From positions 10,772,021-10,836,020 of the forward strand of contig BSYO01000014.1 of the NCBI GenBank assembly GCA_033239525.1: a stretch of 64,000 nt of DNA, in the 5' to 3' direction. Source of the DNA: Nepenthes gracilis (Eukaryota > Streptophyta > Magnoliopsida > Caryophyllales > Nepenthaceae). The notes beneath the pieces were generated by a model. The model saw only the letters and a list, made by a program, of their open reading frames with translations. It made no database searches and had not been told where the DNA came from. Positions 47,667 to 58,899 of the stretch are shown piece by piece. The number at the start of each line of letters is the position of its first letter. Position 1 is the first letter of the stretch. The position numbers and the translations under genes are program-made.

Positions 47667-49308
47667 TTGTCCATGGAGAGACGTCCGTCTGTTTGCCTGC
47701 CAACAAGTGAGTACGTCCTGTTCACTGATACTGGAAAACCTGAAGATTTCAGCGAGGCCATGTGTAGCGCTCAGAAGGATAAATGGTTCGAGGCAATGAA
47801 GGAAGAAATAGCCTCCCTTCATGAGAACTATACCTTTGAGCTGGCCAATCTGCCTAAGGGGAAGAAGGCCCTGAAGAATAAGTGGGTCTTCCGGCTGAAG
47901 GTGACCAAGGACTTTTTGCACCCAAGACACAAGGCACGGCTTGTGGTAAGGGCTTTAGTCAACGAAGGGGTGTTGACTTTGATAAAATTTTTACACCTGT
48001 TGTTAAGATATCCTCGATCTGTGTGGTGTTCGGACTGGCAGCAACTTTGGATATGGAGATTGAGCAACTGAACGTCAGGACAGTATTTCTTCATGGTGAT
48101 CTTGAGGAAGAGATCTACATTGAGCAACCAGAAGGGTTCGAGGTTAAGGGGAAGGAAAGACTGGTCTGTCGTTTGAGGAAGAGCTTGTACAGGTTGAAGC
48201 AAGCTCCGAGACAGTGGTACCGGAAGTTTGAGTATGTCGTGGTCGAACGAGGATACCATAAGACTACTTCCGATCACTGTGTCTTTGTCCAGAGATTTTT
48301 CGAGAACGACTTCATCATCCTCCTTCTTTATGTGGACGACATGCTGGTTGTCGGAAGAAAAGTGTTCGGATCAAGGAGCTGAAAGAGCAACTGGGGCAGT
48401 CGTTTTCCATGAATGACCTTGGACCGGCGAAGCAAATTCTGGGGATCAGAATATTTTGCGACTGAGGGGACAAGAAGCTCTGGCTGTCCCAGGAAGGCTA
48501 TGTTGAAAAGGTACTTCAGCGATTCAACATGGAAAGCTCCAAGCCTGTCAGCACCTCTCTTGCCAACCACTTTAGGCTGAGCAAGCAGCAGTGTCTATCC
48601 TCGAACACAGAGAAAGCATGCATGAGTAAGATTCCTTACTCCTCGGCTGTTTGTAGTCTGATGTACGTGGCTGTATGTACGCGACCGGACATTGCTCACG
48701 CGGTTGGTCTTGTCAGCTCGTTTCTCTCAAACCTAGGGATGGAGCATTGGTCCGCGGTGAAGTGAATTTTACGATATCTCCGTGGGACATCAACGATGGG
48801 TTTGCGTTTTGGAGCGAAAAAGTTTTAGCTGGTTGGGTACACGGACGCAGACATGGCCGAGGATGTTGACTCTCGGAAATCAACGTCCAGGTACTTGGTA
48901 AAATTTACGGAAGGGGCAGTCCCTTGACAGTCCAAGTTGCAGAAGTGCGTTGCCCTCTCGACTACGGAGATAGAGTTCATTGCCGTGACCGAGGCTTGCA
49001 AGGAAATGCTGTGGATGAAAAAGTTTGTCCAAGAGTTGGGTCTAAGACAAGAAACGTACAAGGTCCTTTGTGATAGCCAAAGTGCCATTCACTTGTGTAA
49101 AAACTCATCATTCCATTCCAGGTCAAAGCACATTGACGTGCGATATCATTGGGTGAGAGATGTTCTTGATGATGGGCGGCTGTCAATTAGAAAGGTCCAG
49201 AAGGATGAGAATGGCTCGGACATGTTGACCAAAGTTTTGCCAAATGGAAAGTTGGAAGCTTGTTATGACATTATCGGTTTGACTAAATTCGCTCCCACTC
49301 GGTCGTGA
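47667..49308 (+). pseudogene. RT-RNase H part of copia-B pol
   Basis: RT is seen as ALKNKWVFRLK, VDFDKIFTPVVKISSI, QLNVRTVFLHGDLEEEIYIEQPEGF and the catalytic LLYVDDMLVVG. RNase H follows with YTDADMAEDVDSRKSTS, CVALSTTEIEFIAVTEACKE, VLCDSQSAIHL and KHIDVRYHWVRD, ending FAPTRS-stop. A frameshift lies near 47940-48000, another after the YVDDM motif, and stops near 48463, 48763 and 48926. The product would copy element RNA into cDNA; it is inactive. Confidence 0.92.
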
Positions 49309-49317
49309 GGAGAAGTT

Positions 49318-50105
49318 TGTTGGGGTCACTCCCTTCGTGGTGCTTTGTCCGCGGACATATGAAAGAAAATGGATGCGGACTTTTAGAGACGTCCGAGAAC
49401 ATGAGTCCAAGAAGTGTCCGAGAGGAGTCAGGTCTGAGAGGTAGCTTGTCACAATGGACGAGGACTAGTTGGAGGAGTCATGTCCGAAAGGTAATTGAAG
49501 ACATGGACGAGGACTCTGAAAGCCTAGGTGTTGACTCTCTCTTTCCGTAGGCCTGCTACAACCGCGTTTGCAGGTAGACAGTTGACCCACCCTGATTAGA
49601 AGTTTGAGGCGGCTACAACTTCCAATTGACGACAGGCCTGCCACTCTGTACACTAGGCGTGCGCCTGCTGTGGCAGACCTAGGAGGCGTGGACCTGTCAC
49701 CCTACTGCTAGAGTGGCTGGCCGACCACTAGGCCTCTTGTATATATATATACTTGTGCCCTTACTGAAGGGTGTGCATCACTTGGGCGTGNCACTGAGAG
49801 AGCTGTGGGCAAGTATTTGTTGTAAAGATAAAGAGAGAGACACTTTTAGAGAGAGATATATACTTATGATTGTTTTCTTTATTTTGGCTTGTGTAGCTAA
49901 CATTCTTGTAAACAATCAACTGTTTATAGTGCATTTTTTTGTGATTTTTTCCTTAGTTGAGAAAGGTCTTTCCACGTTAAAATCTCGTGTTTGTTTTCTC
50001 ATTTATTCTATCTCTACTTTTGCCCGTCCGACCGGGGCTCTCTTTTTTGTTGATGTCTGAGTGATCCGTCCGATTAGTCACCGTGTCTTCCGTTTTACGC
50101 CAACA
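49318..50105 (+). repeat. 3' LTR of copia-B
   Basis: TGTTGGGGTCACTCCC to TTACGCCAACA, preceded by the purine tract GAGGAGAAG. One undetermined base (n) lies at 49791. Confidence 0.95.
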
Positions 50106-50325
50106 TATATCACATCATCCAGTAAAGAAGCCTTGTAGCTGGGTTCCAAAAGCTAGTAAATCTCCAACCCTTTTACTCCACCCAAGTTGATACTAGTTTA
50201 GCATCGGGGTTTTCCCATAATAATGTTTGATGCCTTATACTTTGTTATTTGCTATTTGTTATTTGTAGTGCATAAGATTGAATTGGGCATCTTGTGATTA
50301 TTGCTCCAAATAAACATTGGTTCAG

Positions 50326-50614
50326 GAACGTGTCAGAAACAAATGAATTACTTATCGACAATGCCCAAGAATTACAGCAGAGAATTGTGGACGGCCCGAG
50401 AAATTCACGATCTTTCTAGTGAATATGGAGCGATTGATGGAAGCAAATCCAGATCTTGCGCCTGCAGGATTTCTGTCAAAGTGGAATCAAGCAGGAAAGC
50501 AAAAATAGATCTAGCAACGTCAACTTCAAGAATAATGGAGGGGCTGGTGTTGAGGAAAACAGAGCGGACGACACAAGCAGGGAAGAAACAGAGCAAACGA
50601 CAGAAACTACTTAG
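50326..50614 (+). pseudogene. Broken 3' exon of an unidentified host gene
   Basis: A splice-acceptor-like ATTGGTTCAG precedes text SETNELLIDNAQELQQRIVDG in one frame and, after a frameshift near 50405-50420, MERLMEANPDLAPAGFLSKW in another. An in-frame stop interrupts KQK-stop near 50507, and an acidic tail ends EQTTETT-stop at 50612-50614. It looks like real conserved plant coding sequence rather than transposon, but I cannot name the family. The rest of the gene is not in the window; copia-B lies immediately upstream. Confidence 0.4.
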
Positions 50615-50878
50615 GCGTGATTTGTGTCTCTATGATTCATAGAATAGCAGGGGTTGGATGCGTTATGTAAAATAAGAACAACAGAGTTAGTAAGCTAATC
50701 TGGCATTAAAGAATATAATTACACTAAATATTTACAGAAATATAATACTCAGTAACTATATATTACATAATATCTGAATATTATATTCACATCGACATTG
50801 GTAGGAAGAGTAGTATATGCAGATACGATCTGCAAATTGGTGGACACTAATAGCCACTACATTTGGAATATTTTTGAC
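50615..50878. other. Spacer after P450 3' end
   Basis: AT-rich. It would contain the P450 3' untranslated region on the minus strand. I see no clear AATAAA in the right orientation close to the stop codon. Confidence 0.4.
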
Positions 50879-53000
50879 TCAAATCAAATTACAAGAAAGG
50901 CGTGGGGCGATGAGGACTTGAAGAGGTGTGGCTTTTAGGTTATTCAATCCAGAGCTCTGGGTCATGTCAACAGGTGAACCAGATTCAGTTGAACACTCAA
51001 ATGCATGGAGAAAACTAGCCAGTGTCAAATGCACCACCTGAAGTCCAAGTAAGATACCAGGGCACTTCCTTCTCCCAGCACCGAACGGGATCAATTCAAA
51101 ATGTAGGCTCCCTCTTAAATCAACATTGGCATGTTTGGTTAAAAATCTCTCGGGCCAAAATTCTAATGGCTCTGTCCATACTAGTGGATCACGTTGGATC
51201 TTGTAAAGGTTAGCGATAAGCCTTGTGCCTCTAGGAACAAGGCAACCGCCTATCGTGCAGTCCTCAGTTACTAGGTGTTGGGCGGCAAGGGGGAAAGGAG
51301 GATAGAGCCTCAGAGTCTCTTTCACTATTGCTTGGAGGTAAACTAGTTTTGGAATGTCTGATTCATTTACCTGTCGATCCTTGCCAACATGTAATGTCAG
51401 TTCATGTTGAGCGTTTTGCAATATGCGGGGATTGTTCAGCAGTAGCGAGAGAGCCCATGTAAGGACTATAGAGATTGTGTCACTACCTCCAAGCATATCC
51501 TGCAATTGTTGGTAAAATCGCATATCTTTATATTCTCCAAGTTAGATCCAGATGATTCAATAACATGGAAAATGAATTCTGATTCTGCTTATTAGTATTG
51601 ACAACATTTTCAATGCAAAAAATAATCAGATGCTATAATATAGGTCAAAATCTGTGTATATTTGGTTCTTCCAAGACCCCTCATACTGTAGGAGTCTCGT
51701 GGTTTCCCGTGAAAATTTCATCAAGTAATTACTTGGTTCGGAGAAATGTCATCTTCCATGCTGCCCTAGAGCTAAACACTGCAACTAGAAGGCTATCGAT
51801 ACGGAGATACCAGATTCATTTTCAAGTTTCATTTACTACAGGGGGACAACAAGTGAAATAAAGATCAATCCATTAACTTTTTCGGTATATATGACCTGCC
51901 ATTCCCTTCTTCCTCAAGTGGTATTTTTGCAAATTAAATTTAGAACAGAAACAGTCAAACAGTATAGCGAGGTGTCTTTGTAATAAAGATTGTACCACTT
52001 CTCTTTCTGATGGTTTAATCGAGTTAGAAGTGATTTTGTAGAAGGATTATTGTTCACATACCAGGACAGTAGATTTGTTGACATCATCCGGTTCATAACC
52101 ACCAAGATTAGTGCCATCAAGAACTGACAACAGTGTGTCAATGAAGTCCTCCTGCTGACCAAAGTTGCTATCCGATGTTCTCCTCTGCCTATGCTCATCA
52201 ATCCAACCTTGAAGGATAGAGTCTAATTCCTTGCTTACTGCCTTCATGTGTTTCTCATGTCCAAACAAATCAAACGGCCTCAAAAAGGGAATGTAGTCGG
52301 CCACAACAAGAGTCCCCATCATGTGAAAAACCTCAGTCAACATCTTTTGGCACTGTCTTGCCTCCTCGCTTCCAGCACCAGAGCCGTAGTATCTCTTGCC
52401 CGCAACCATCCTTCCTATTATGTTGAGAGCCAAATCATAAAACCATTGCTTCATTTCCACCAACAGCTGCCCTCTCTCATCTTTCTGTTGTGCCCATAGT
52501 TTGTGTAGCTCTTTAATGGAGATCTCCACTTCAGATGCTCTAACGTGCTTAAGCAAATCTAGCCTGTGGTTTGAGAGCAGCTCCAAAGTTGATATCTTGC
52601 GCATTTCACGCCAATAGGGGCCGTGTGGAGCAATCCCAAACATGGCATAGTTGTAGCAAAGGTGTTCCGAAGCTAAGAACTTTGGGCGAGATGAGAGGGC
52701 TAGGTCATTTTCGGTGAAGCATTCCTTGGCCATCTCCCGACTGCTGACAACTACGGTCTGCTTTGTTCCCAGCCAGACAGTGAAGAGAGGACCATACTCA
52801 TCGGCCATCTCTCCCAAGGTTATATGCAGAAGGCTTCTGGCACCTCCTAACATGTGGAGGTGGCCTATTATAGGCCACGCACCCTTCGCTTCAGGGGGCA
52901 TTTTTTTACGCTTGGCAAATTTGGACCTCCATGAAATTATGTATAAGTAGGAAAAGAGAAGCATAATGCCAAAGGCACCAACTGGAATGGCAATGTTCAT
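50879..53000 (-). CDS. Cytochrome P450, CYP82-like, two exons
   Basis: A membrane-bound haem monooxygenase. Exon 1 (53000-52062, 313 codons) and exon 2 (51499-50879, 206 codons plus stop) are joined by a 562-bp GT-AG intron in phase 0, giving 519 residues, normal for CYP82. Residues about 3-24 form the ER membrane anchor, followed by the proline hinge MPPEAKGAWPIIGHLHMLGG. The oxygen-binding helix has GGSDT (about 317-321), ExxR is ETLR (374-377), PERF is at about 429-432, and the haem loop FGAGRRKCPG has Cys at about 459. CYP82 placement comes from text such as GPYWREMRKISTLELLSNHRL and VRASEVEISIKELHKLW; the family acts on varied specialised metabolites, so the substrate is unknown. No stop or frameshift is seen. 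Across the junction (STVL-DMLGGSDT) it looks one residue shorter than most relatives. Confidence 0.9.
51500..52061 (-). other. Intron of the P450 gene
   Basis: On the minus strand, donor GTATGTGAAC and acceptor TTACCAACAATTGCAG. Its position just before the I-helix is the usual CYP82/A-type P450 intron site. It contains no recognisable transposon. Confidence 0.85.
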
Positions 53001-53052
53001 GTCGTGTGGGGGAGAGAATCATTCAAGCTTCTTGAAGTCACTGAGTCGAAGG

Positions 53053-53059
53053 TTATATA
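53053..53059 (-). promoter_or_regulatory. TATA-like box of the P450 gene
   Basis: TATATAA on the minus strand, about 55 bases before the start codon. This would leave a short 5' leader of about 25 bases. It is assigned by position only. Confidence 0.45.
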
Positions 53060-53647
53060 TGTAAATCATCTTTTACGTTGAAGAAGGTATAACAAGGAAC
53101 GGAAATACAGCAACAGAAAGAACAGAGCATCTTGATTTGGGAATGGAAATAATAAAGTTTTAGTATTTATATTCCATGGGTTCTGGTATCCGCAAAAATA
53201 GTAAGCACAATTTAATGGAATCTTCGTGGTTTTTTTTTTCTTTTTTTCCTGAAGTGTATTTTTCTAACCTTACTAACAAAAACAGATTCAACATAATCAT
53301 GCTAACCAGTCTCCAACTAATGCTATCTGAGCTCCTTTCATTTTTTATTTTTTAGCGTGACAGGTGACGATTGTTTCTGCTGTCTATCGCACAATCCACA
53401 AACTTGATGGATTGAAATGTCTTTATACTATAATTTGGTTGAAGTAGACAAGACATTAACACAAAGTATCAATCAAAAACCTGTTTGAACATGGGAAGAC
53501 AATTTTGTAGAGTGGAAGATGATAGAAGGACACCAAACTTAGAATTGTACTCACTTTGTTCTTATTTTTTTGCCATAAACACAAGATTTACATGAATATT
53601 TCTGGGATTATAGGCATATGTATAACTCAATACATGAACAACATTAA
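53060..53647. other. P450 upstream region
   Basis: AT-rich non-coding sequence with a T-run near 53229-53248. The left LTR of copia-D starts at about 53648, so the undisturbed promoter region is at most about 650 bases. Confidence 0.5.
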
Positions 53648-54424
53648 TGTAGTTAGGTTTATTTTGTGAACTTATTTTTGTGATAAAACTTGGTTCCAAT
53701 CGAGTTGTACTTGAATCTTTTATTAATTAATTAGGATCTATTATTACTTAAGATATACTCATCAAAATTTAAAAGTATTGAATACTAAAAAACATTTAGA
53801 AATCATAAAGGTGCGATAGCCTCCAATCCAACAATCAAACGCCATGGCAAGCACTCAATAACTGTCTTGAGAAATAATAGAATTGATCGCGCATGTGTGG
53901 ATCACACACATGTGCCAATAATAGAATTGGTCGCATATCCATGCCATTGAATTATGCACATGCACAAATTAATAGAATGAGTCATTACTTATATTGTGAT
54001 ATTCAATGTAGTGTTTGAATGCCAAAGTTCAAACTTCATTATTCCATGTTTTTCCACCCTAGTTTTCAACTTCACTTATAAATAATCTCCTTTCTCTTGA
54101 CTTAACCATCACATATATGAAAAGGGAAGGAACGGAGAGCTAGAAACATGAGAAGAAAAGGGAAAACCTCTTTCGTGAATTTTAATCCAAAAGACAATGT
54201 TTCATCTTGAAATTATTCAATTATCATCAAACACTTATTCCAAATCTATGAGCCAATGGAGTTCTATTGGCGGCTTACATTCTGATATTCAAGAACAGTT
54301 GGTTGTTCTTGAAGTAGTGAAATATAATCTAAGAGAAAATCGATCGGTATTCGATTCCGTTGTTAGAATTAAATCTGATAAGTTTGTCAATATGGTTTTG
54401 ATACGTCCTCGAGATCCAGGTTAT
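53648..54424 (+). repeat. 5' LTR of copia-D (cut by Tat insertion)
   Basis: Aligns with 60123-60730 and 61770-61900. Shared words include TTATTTTTGTGATAAAA, GATCGCGCAT, TTTTTC(C/T)ACCCTAGTTTT and CATATAT(G/A)AAAAG, and the same order holds throughout. It starts near TGTAGTTAGG. The second Tat element interrupts it at 54424. A TATAAATAATC-like box is near 54077. Confidence 0.65.
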
Positions 54425-55297
54425 TGCTGAATTCAGAAGTCTGTTTGATCTTTCGCTTTGAATCGAACTGAAATGGGTTGGGATTGATAGCTCCGAACCT
54501 GGATCTTGTACACCACAGTTGAAGACAAGATGTCAGAAGAAAATAGCGGGACTTACTCTCTCGTTTATCCTTCAACATTCAAATCAATAATCTTTCATAA
54601 AAAACAGTAAATGCAAGAATAATATGCGGGAGTGGGGTTGAGTTTGACATGGATGTTGCGCTCATTGTGGAGCAACTTTGTGATGGTACATTTAGGGAGA
54701 GCAGCTTTGATGTGGTAGATGTGAGAATTGTGAGGAAATTCTCAGGACTTGGAGAGAGAGAGAGATAAGGGCGTTTGACATTTTGCTTAATTGCCTACAA
54801 GAGCTGGTATAAGCACTCAAGAGAGCATGTCTCTGGAGTTTGTCTCTAGGGCCTTTTATAGCCCTAGAACCTCATCAGCCTCACTTGGGCGCCAAGGCTG
54901 GCTGCCAACTGCCTGGAGAAGATTTTTGCCAGCCAGTGAGGGGTTGCTAGTGCCATTTAAGGCAACAATGATGGGTCCAAGGGATTCCTTTCTTCCTTGT
55001 CAAGATGCTGCATGCTATAAATGCTAAGGTTTTCATCGTGAGAGATACACCGAGTTGGGGGCTTCCTTTCTTGGGAAGATCGTGATTAAGGGAGATATTT
55101 GGGATCTTGATTGACTAAGGTAGGTAATCTCTCGTGCAAAGGAATGGAGTCGTGGGCCATCCAGCTTGGGTCGCATCCAATCAATTGAGGGTCACTTTCG
55201 GTCAACGGAGATGTTGACTGTCCTCTGAGCCAGTGGGCCATATTTCTTCTGGGCTGGCCGTCCTTTTAGGGCAGGTCCATTTTTTCTGTCCCCATCA
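54425..55297 (-). repeat. LTR of second Tat element
   Basis: It begins TGCTGAATTCAG and ends GTCCCCATCA, like TGATGCGTCTCTGAATTCG...CCCATCA in the first Tat. The following ACTAGCCCTTCATACTGG corresponds to ACTAGCCTCCCATGCTGATGG, and TGGTATGTTCATGATG is shared just beyond. Confidence 0.75.
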
Positions 55298-56603
55298 CTA
55301 GCCCTTCATACTGGGAGTTTGAATTTTTGGTTTCTGGTATGTTCATGATGTGACATGACATGATGTGTCATCTTTGTCATTGGTTCCTTCCCTAAGCACT
55401 CTGATTCCCTTTTTGTACTGTTTCTAGCGAGATTTTTCTGCCCCAATGATTTCCTGTAGATTCGATGGGTCAGAGGTTTCTTGGCATTTTGCACCCCACT
55501 GGTTCCTTTCTGTGCTATAAATCATGGGCTCGCAGCGCTTCTTGGCATCGTGTTCCTCCTTGGTCAATGAGATGGCGCGAGAGCCTGATGCCATTGAGAG
55601 GCTTGGGCTTTCAGCGAAAGTTTCCTTCCTCATCTGACTTCCTCATCTGGTGACATTATCTTAGGGCGCGCCTACATTCTACTTTGGTCACCTCTTTTCA
55701 TATAGGAGACCACTTTCTTCACTTCTTTTTGCATCCGTCAGGAGCCATGCCCATCCTTTTCCTCTGCCTAGGGCTGAGCCTCCTTGTCGTTGTGCCTCCA
55801 CCTTGGGTGGCGGCTTATCCCTAGGACGACTTGCGGTCACTTTCTCTTTATTGCAAGTTAAGACTTTTCTGACCTTTTGGCCACCTGCGTATAGCTGCCT
55901 TCCTTGCAACAAGCTTTCGCTCTGGTCTCGGTGTGTTGTTCTTTTGCCTGAGAGCTCATTTTGACGGAGTCGGACCATTGCGGTTGGATTGCTATCCATG
56001 CACTTCACCTCCTTTTTTTATTTTGTTATACGCTAGCCCCTAGAGGCTTTGTAATTTGTAAAGCGAGATTAATGAATGGAACTAGCCACTGCTATTGTCC
56101 CTACCGTCTTTTGTTGTCGTGTTTCATTTCTCTCTCTTCACTTTTTTTGATGCCAAATCGGAATGAGAAGCCAGCATCCTCATGGGGGCCAGACTGGATG
56201 GCCGATCGATTTTAGTAACCAAACTGGTTGAAATCCAAAGTGGCTATTCACTAGATGAGTGGGTGAAGCCGGATTGGTAGTTAATCGACTTCACCAATTA
56301 GTCCGACAAATGTTCGGAGTGATTAACAAAGAGCCAGTCTAGCATGAATACATCATGTCTCTCCACCGTCAGTCTGGTTTACTCGAGAAGTGGAGTACGG
56401 TCGCCTAGGAAGTCATGCGGCTTCGTACTCCAGCCCGTCATTATCTACCGTATGTCCGTCGCTGTAATGGCAGCCGATCACCATTAATAAGACATGATGT
56501 ATAGACGATGTGACTCGTCTGAACACCTACTGGTGATGACGAGTGGCAGGCATTACAATCGCGCAATTTCAAGGCGCTCTTTCTAATTCACGGTGGCCAC
56601 TGT
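55298..56603. other. Tat non-coding region before antisense gene
   Basis: No coding feature is supported. Several short inverted or repeated words (CCAAACTGGTTG, GCCGGATTGG) occur at 56170-56350. Unlike the first Tat element it has no 36-bp W-box array. Confidence 0.45.
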
Positions 56604-56610
56604 TATAAAA
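56604..56610 (+). promoter_or_regulatory. TATA box of antisense gene (second Tat)
   Basis: TATAAAA in GTTATAAAAAGAAGGG, 94 bases before the ATG at 56704. The spacing fits a plant promoter directing plus-strand transcription. Confidence 0.55.
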
Positions 56611-56703
56611 AGAAGGGTCATTATTTGAAACTTCACCTTCATCCTTATTCTCTTCAAGCTTTTCCTCTTTCTACTTCTCTGTGACTTGCTTTCTTCAGAT
56701 TTC

Positions 56704-58580
56704 ATGGCTCCCAATGTTGGCAAGATTCGCTCCGTCCTTGACTCCAGTAACATTGGGGCTCTATACGTTCAATACAACATTCCATCGTCAATTCTGTATT
56801 CCGTGCCGAGAGAGCACGATAAATCCTGCTCACCTCTAAAGGGCTTCATCACTATTTGTGAGGATCACCTGCAAAGTGGGCTTCATCTTCCTATCCCTGG
56901 GGAGCTATTTGACTGTTTTTGGCCCTCAGAGTTCCAATGGTGAAGTTTCATGCGAATGCCATCCGATACTTGTGCTCCCTATGCATATTCCTTCACCATA
57001 GGGGAAGGGCACTAATGGCGATGGCAGTGAAGGTTATCTTCCAATTCTCCCAGAGTGAGAATTGGATCTCATTGTCTCCTCATGAGTTGTGCATCAATGA
57101 GGTCATTCTTGATTCTATCAATAACCTAAAGGACCAATTCTTTTTTGTAAAGGTTTCTAGTAACTGGCTTTTGTCCAGGGATTAGAGTAATGTTTAGCTA
57201 CCCTCACCACCAAGGTTTCACACGAGGAGGCAAAGTCTGTTAGGTCGTTGATGGAGCTGATCTAGGCTCACCCAAAGGAGTTCCAGATGGACCATCTTTT
57301 TTTGACTAAGGCCCTTGCATGAGCCCGTTGGGGCCCACCTTCTCTGAGGAGGATAGCCAAGGCCGCCGCTCCCACCGAGACACAGCCTAAGAGGAAGGCC
57401 AGGACGCTATTCATCAAAATCCTTCTAACAGTCTATCTCAGCAGCAATCTGCATCATCTCTGGGATCTTCGTCATCTTCCGCCGCCTAGGGTCTTCCAAT
57501 GGTGGAGCGGATGAGAACATTGGTGAGTCGTCTAGGTGGTTAGCCCTCGCTACTCCTCTGGATGCGAGCACCATTGAGGCCAGTGTCAGGATGCCCTTAG
57601 TTGGATTGCTTCTTGCTCCTTGTCCTGGTGTGCCAGTTGGACTGGCAGTTGAATCGGTTGGACCAACAAAGGGATTGCCCAAACTCACTTGGAGGCCCAT
57701 CCGGGAACAATGACAGCAGCCAACCACGAGGCTTTGTAGGAGGGCCGGTGCAAATCCCCGCAGTAGGCCCACAGGTGTTTCCCCTTCTTCCATGTCGGAA
57801 TGGGCGGCCACTGGTCCTCTCGGATAGCCAGCCAGAGAGGAGTCCAGGATGAACCGTTCGGCGGAGGTCAGGCTGACGGATGAGGTTGAGGAGATGGCGG
57901 CAATGGAGGCCTCTCCGTCATCGGCGCCCTTGAGAGCTGCTGCGTCTAGGGAGCCCTACATCCGGGTAAGTTGGTTCGAGCTTTTGCATTTTCGTCAAGG
58001 ATGGCTGGCTTTAATCTCTTTTCCTTATTTTGTTTTGCAGGATGACAAAGCGATGCAATTCCTGTAGACTTGCTTGTACAAGTGGTCGTCCAAGATCCAG
58101 ATGCCGGAGCAAGAGGTCCACCATCTAAACCAGATGAGGGTGGACATGAAGGTGGTGGAGGAGCTGCAGGATCGGTTGGACACTGCCATCTCTATGGTCG
58201 AGCTGTATAAGGACTACATAGTGGATCTCGAGCTCTAACTTCTTGTTGTCCTGGCAGAGCTATAGAATTCCAAGGACTCCCTACGCCGATCTGAGGGTGC
58301 CTTAAAGGACATTGAGCAGGAGATGGCTTCACTCCGGAGCAAGAACATTAATCTTAGAGAGGAGCTGACAAGTCGGAACGGTCTAGAGGTGCTGGATCCT
58401 ATACTGCACGCAAGGTTCCTAGATGGCATTCGGCTGTGCCAACGGATTGCCTCCATCATTGACCCTGACTTTCCCATCAGCATCTTTGATAAAAGGAATA
58501 GGGCTACCTGGTGCCGGTCTGACCTAGTTGACTTCACCGACGGAGAGGGACCTTTGTCTCGTCCTCTTGCCAACCCCTAG
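56704..58580 (+). pseudogene. Antisense gene of second Tat element
   Basis: It starts MAPNVGKIRSVLDSSNIG and has PLKGFITICEDHLQSGLHLPIP, then VKFHANAIRYLCSLCIF and NWISLSPHE. This is the same 'putative gypsy type transposon' domain as in 25488-26111, at clearly lower identity. A frameshift lies near 56930 and a stop at 57183. Ser/Pro-rich text follows, then a 75-base intron, then a coiled-coil exon ending HARFLDGIRLCQRIASIIDPDFPI (compare HARLLEGVNIGRRIARLIDPNFPA in the first copy). The C-terminal 'IDPxFP' block is the best conserved part, which suggests past selection. AATAAA lies at 58678-58683. Confidence 0.7.
57966..58040 (+). other. Predicted intron of second antisense gene
   Basis: Donor GTAAGTTGG (near consensus) and acceptor TATTTTGTTTTGCAG flank a T-rich 75-base segment. 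Its position, just before the coiled-coil exon, matches the 79-base intron of the first copy, although the intron sequences differ. Confidence 0.7.
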
Positions 58581-58677
58581 TTTTAATGTCACCATCCTTG
58601 TTATATCTTCTTCGTATTCATTGTATATCATTTATTACATTTTTATACCATTGTATGTACAACTTTGTTCCATAATG

Positions 58678-58683
58678 AATAAA
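58678..58683 (+). terminator. AATAAA poly(A) signal of second antisense gene
   Basis: A canonical AATAAA about 100 bases after the stop, preceded by TTGTATGTAC. Confidence 0.5.
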
Positions 58684-58899
58684 AGAAGAATTTTCTAGAG
58701 TTAGGAATGACATTTTTATTTTCATATGGTCCTACTTTTCTGTGATTATTTGCTGATCAAGTGAGTTCGCTTTTGTGGCCAGGTCCTTTAGAAGAGTAAG
58801 AGTCGTTGTGGGTTGACCGCGGCCTAAACGAGGATGTGATGAAACATCCATCACAATGGCACCTATAGACTGAATTGCTAGGGTTAGAACACGCACCGT

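Larger units (their letters stand above)
44017..50105 (+). mobile_element. copia-B, complete but inactive Ty1/copia element
   Basis: LTRs of 786 and 788 bases, perfect TATAT duplications (44012-44016 and 50106-50110), a tRNA-Met primer site, and gag-protease-integrase-RT-RNase H in copia order. The LTRs are roughly 90% alike by eye, so it is moderately old. Stops and frameshifts occur in every gene, and a 476-bp tandem duplication sits at the protease. It inserted just outside the copia-C right LTR and lies next to the 3' side of the P450 gene. Confidence 0.95.

Noticed and set aside
51598..52201. Small ORFs between the P450 exons
   Set aside because: They fall within or across the P450 intron and show no independent coding signal.
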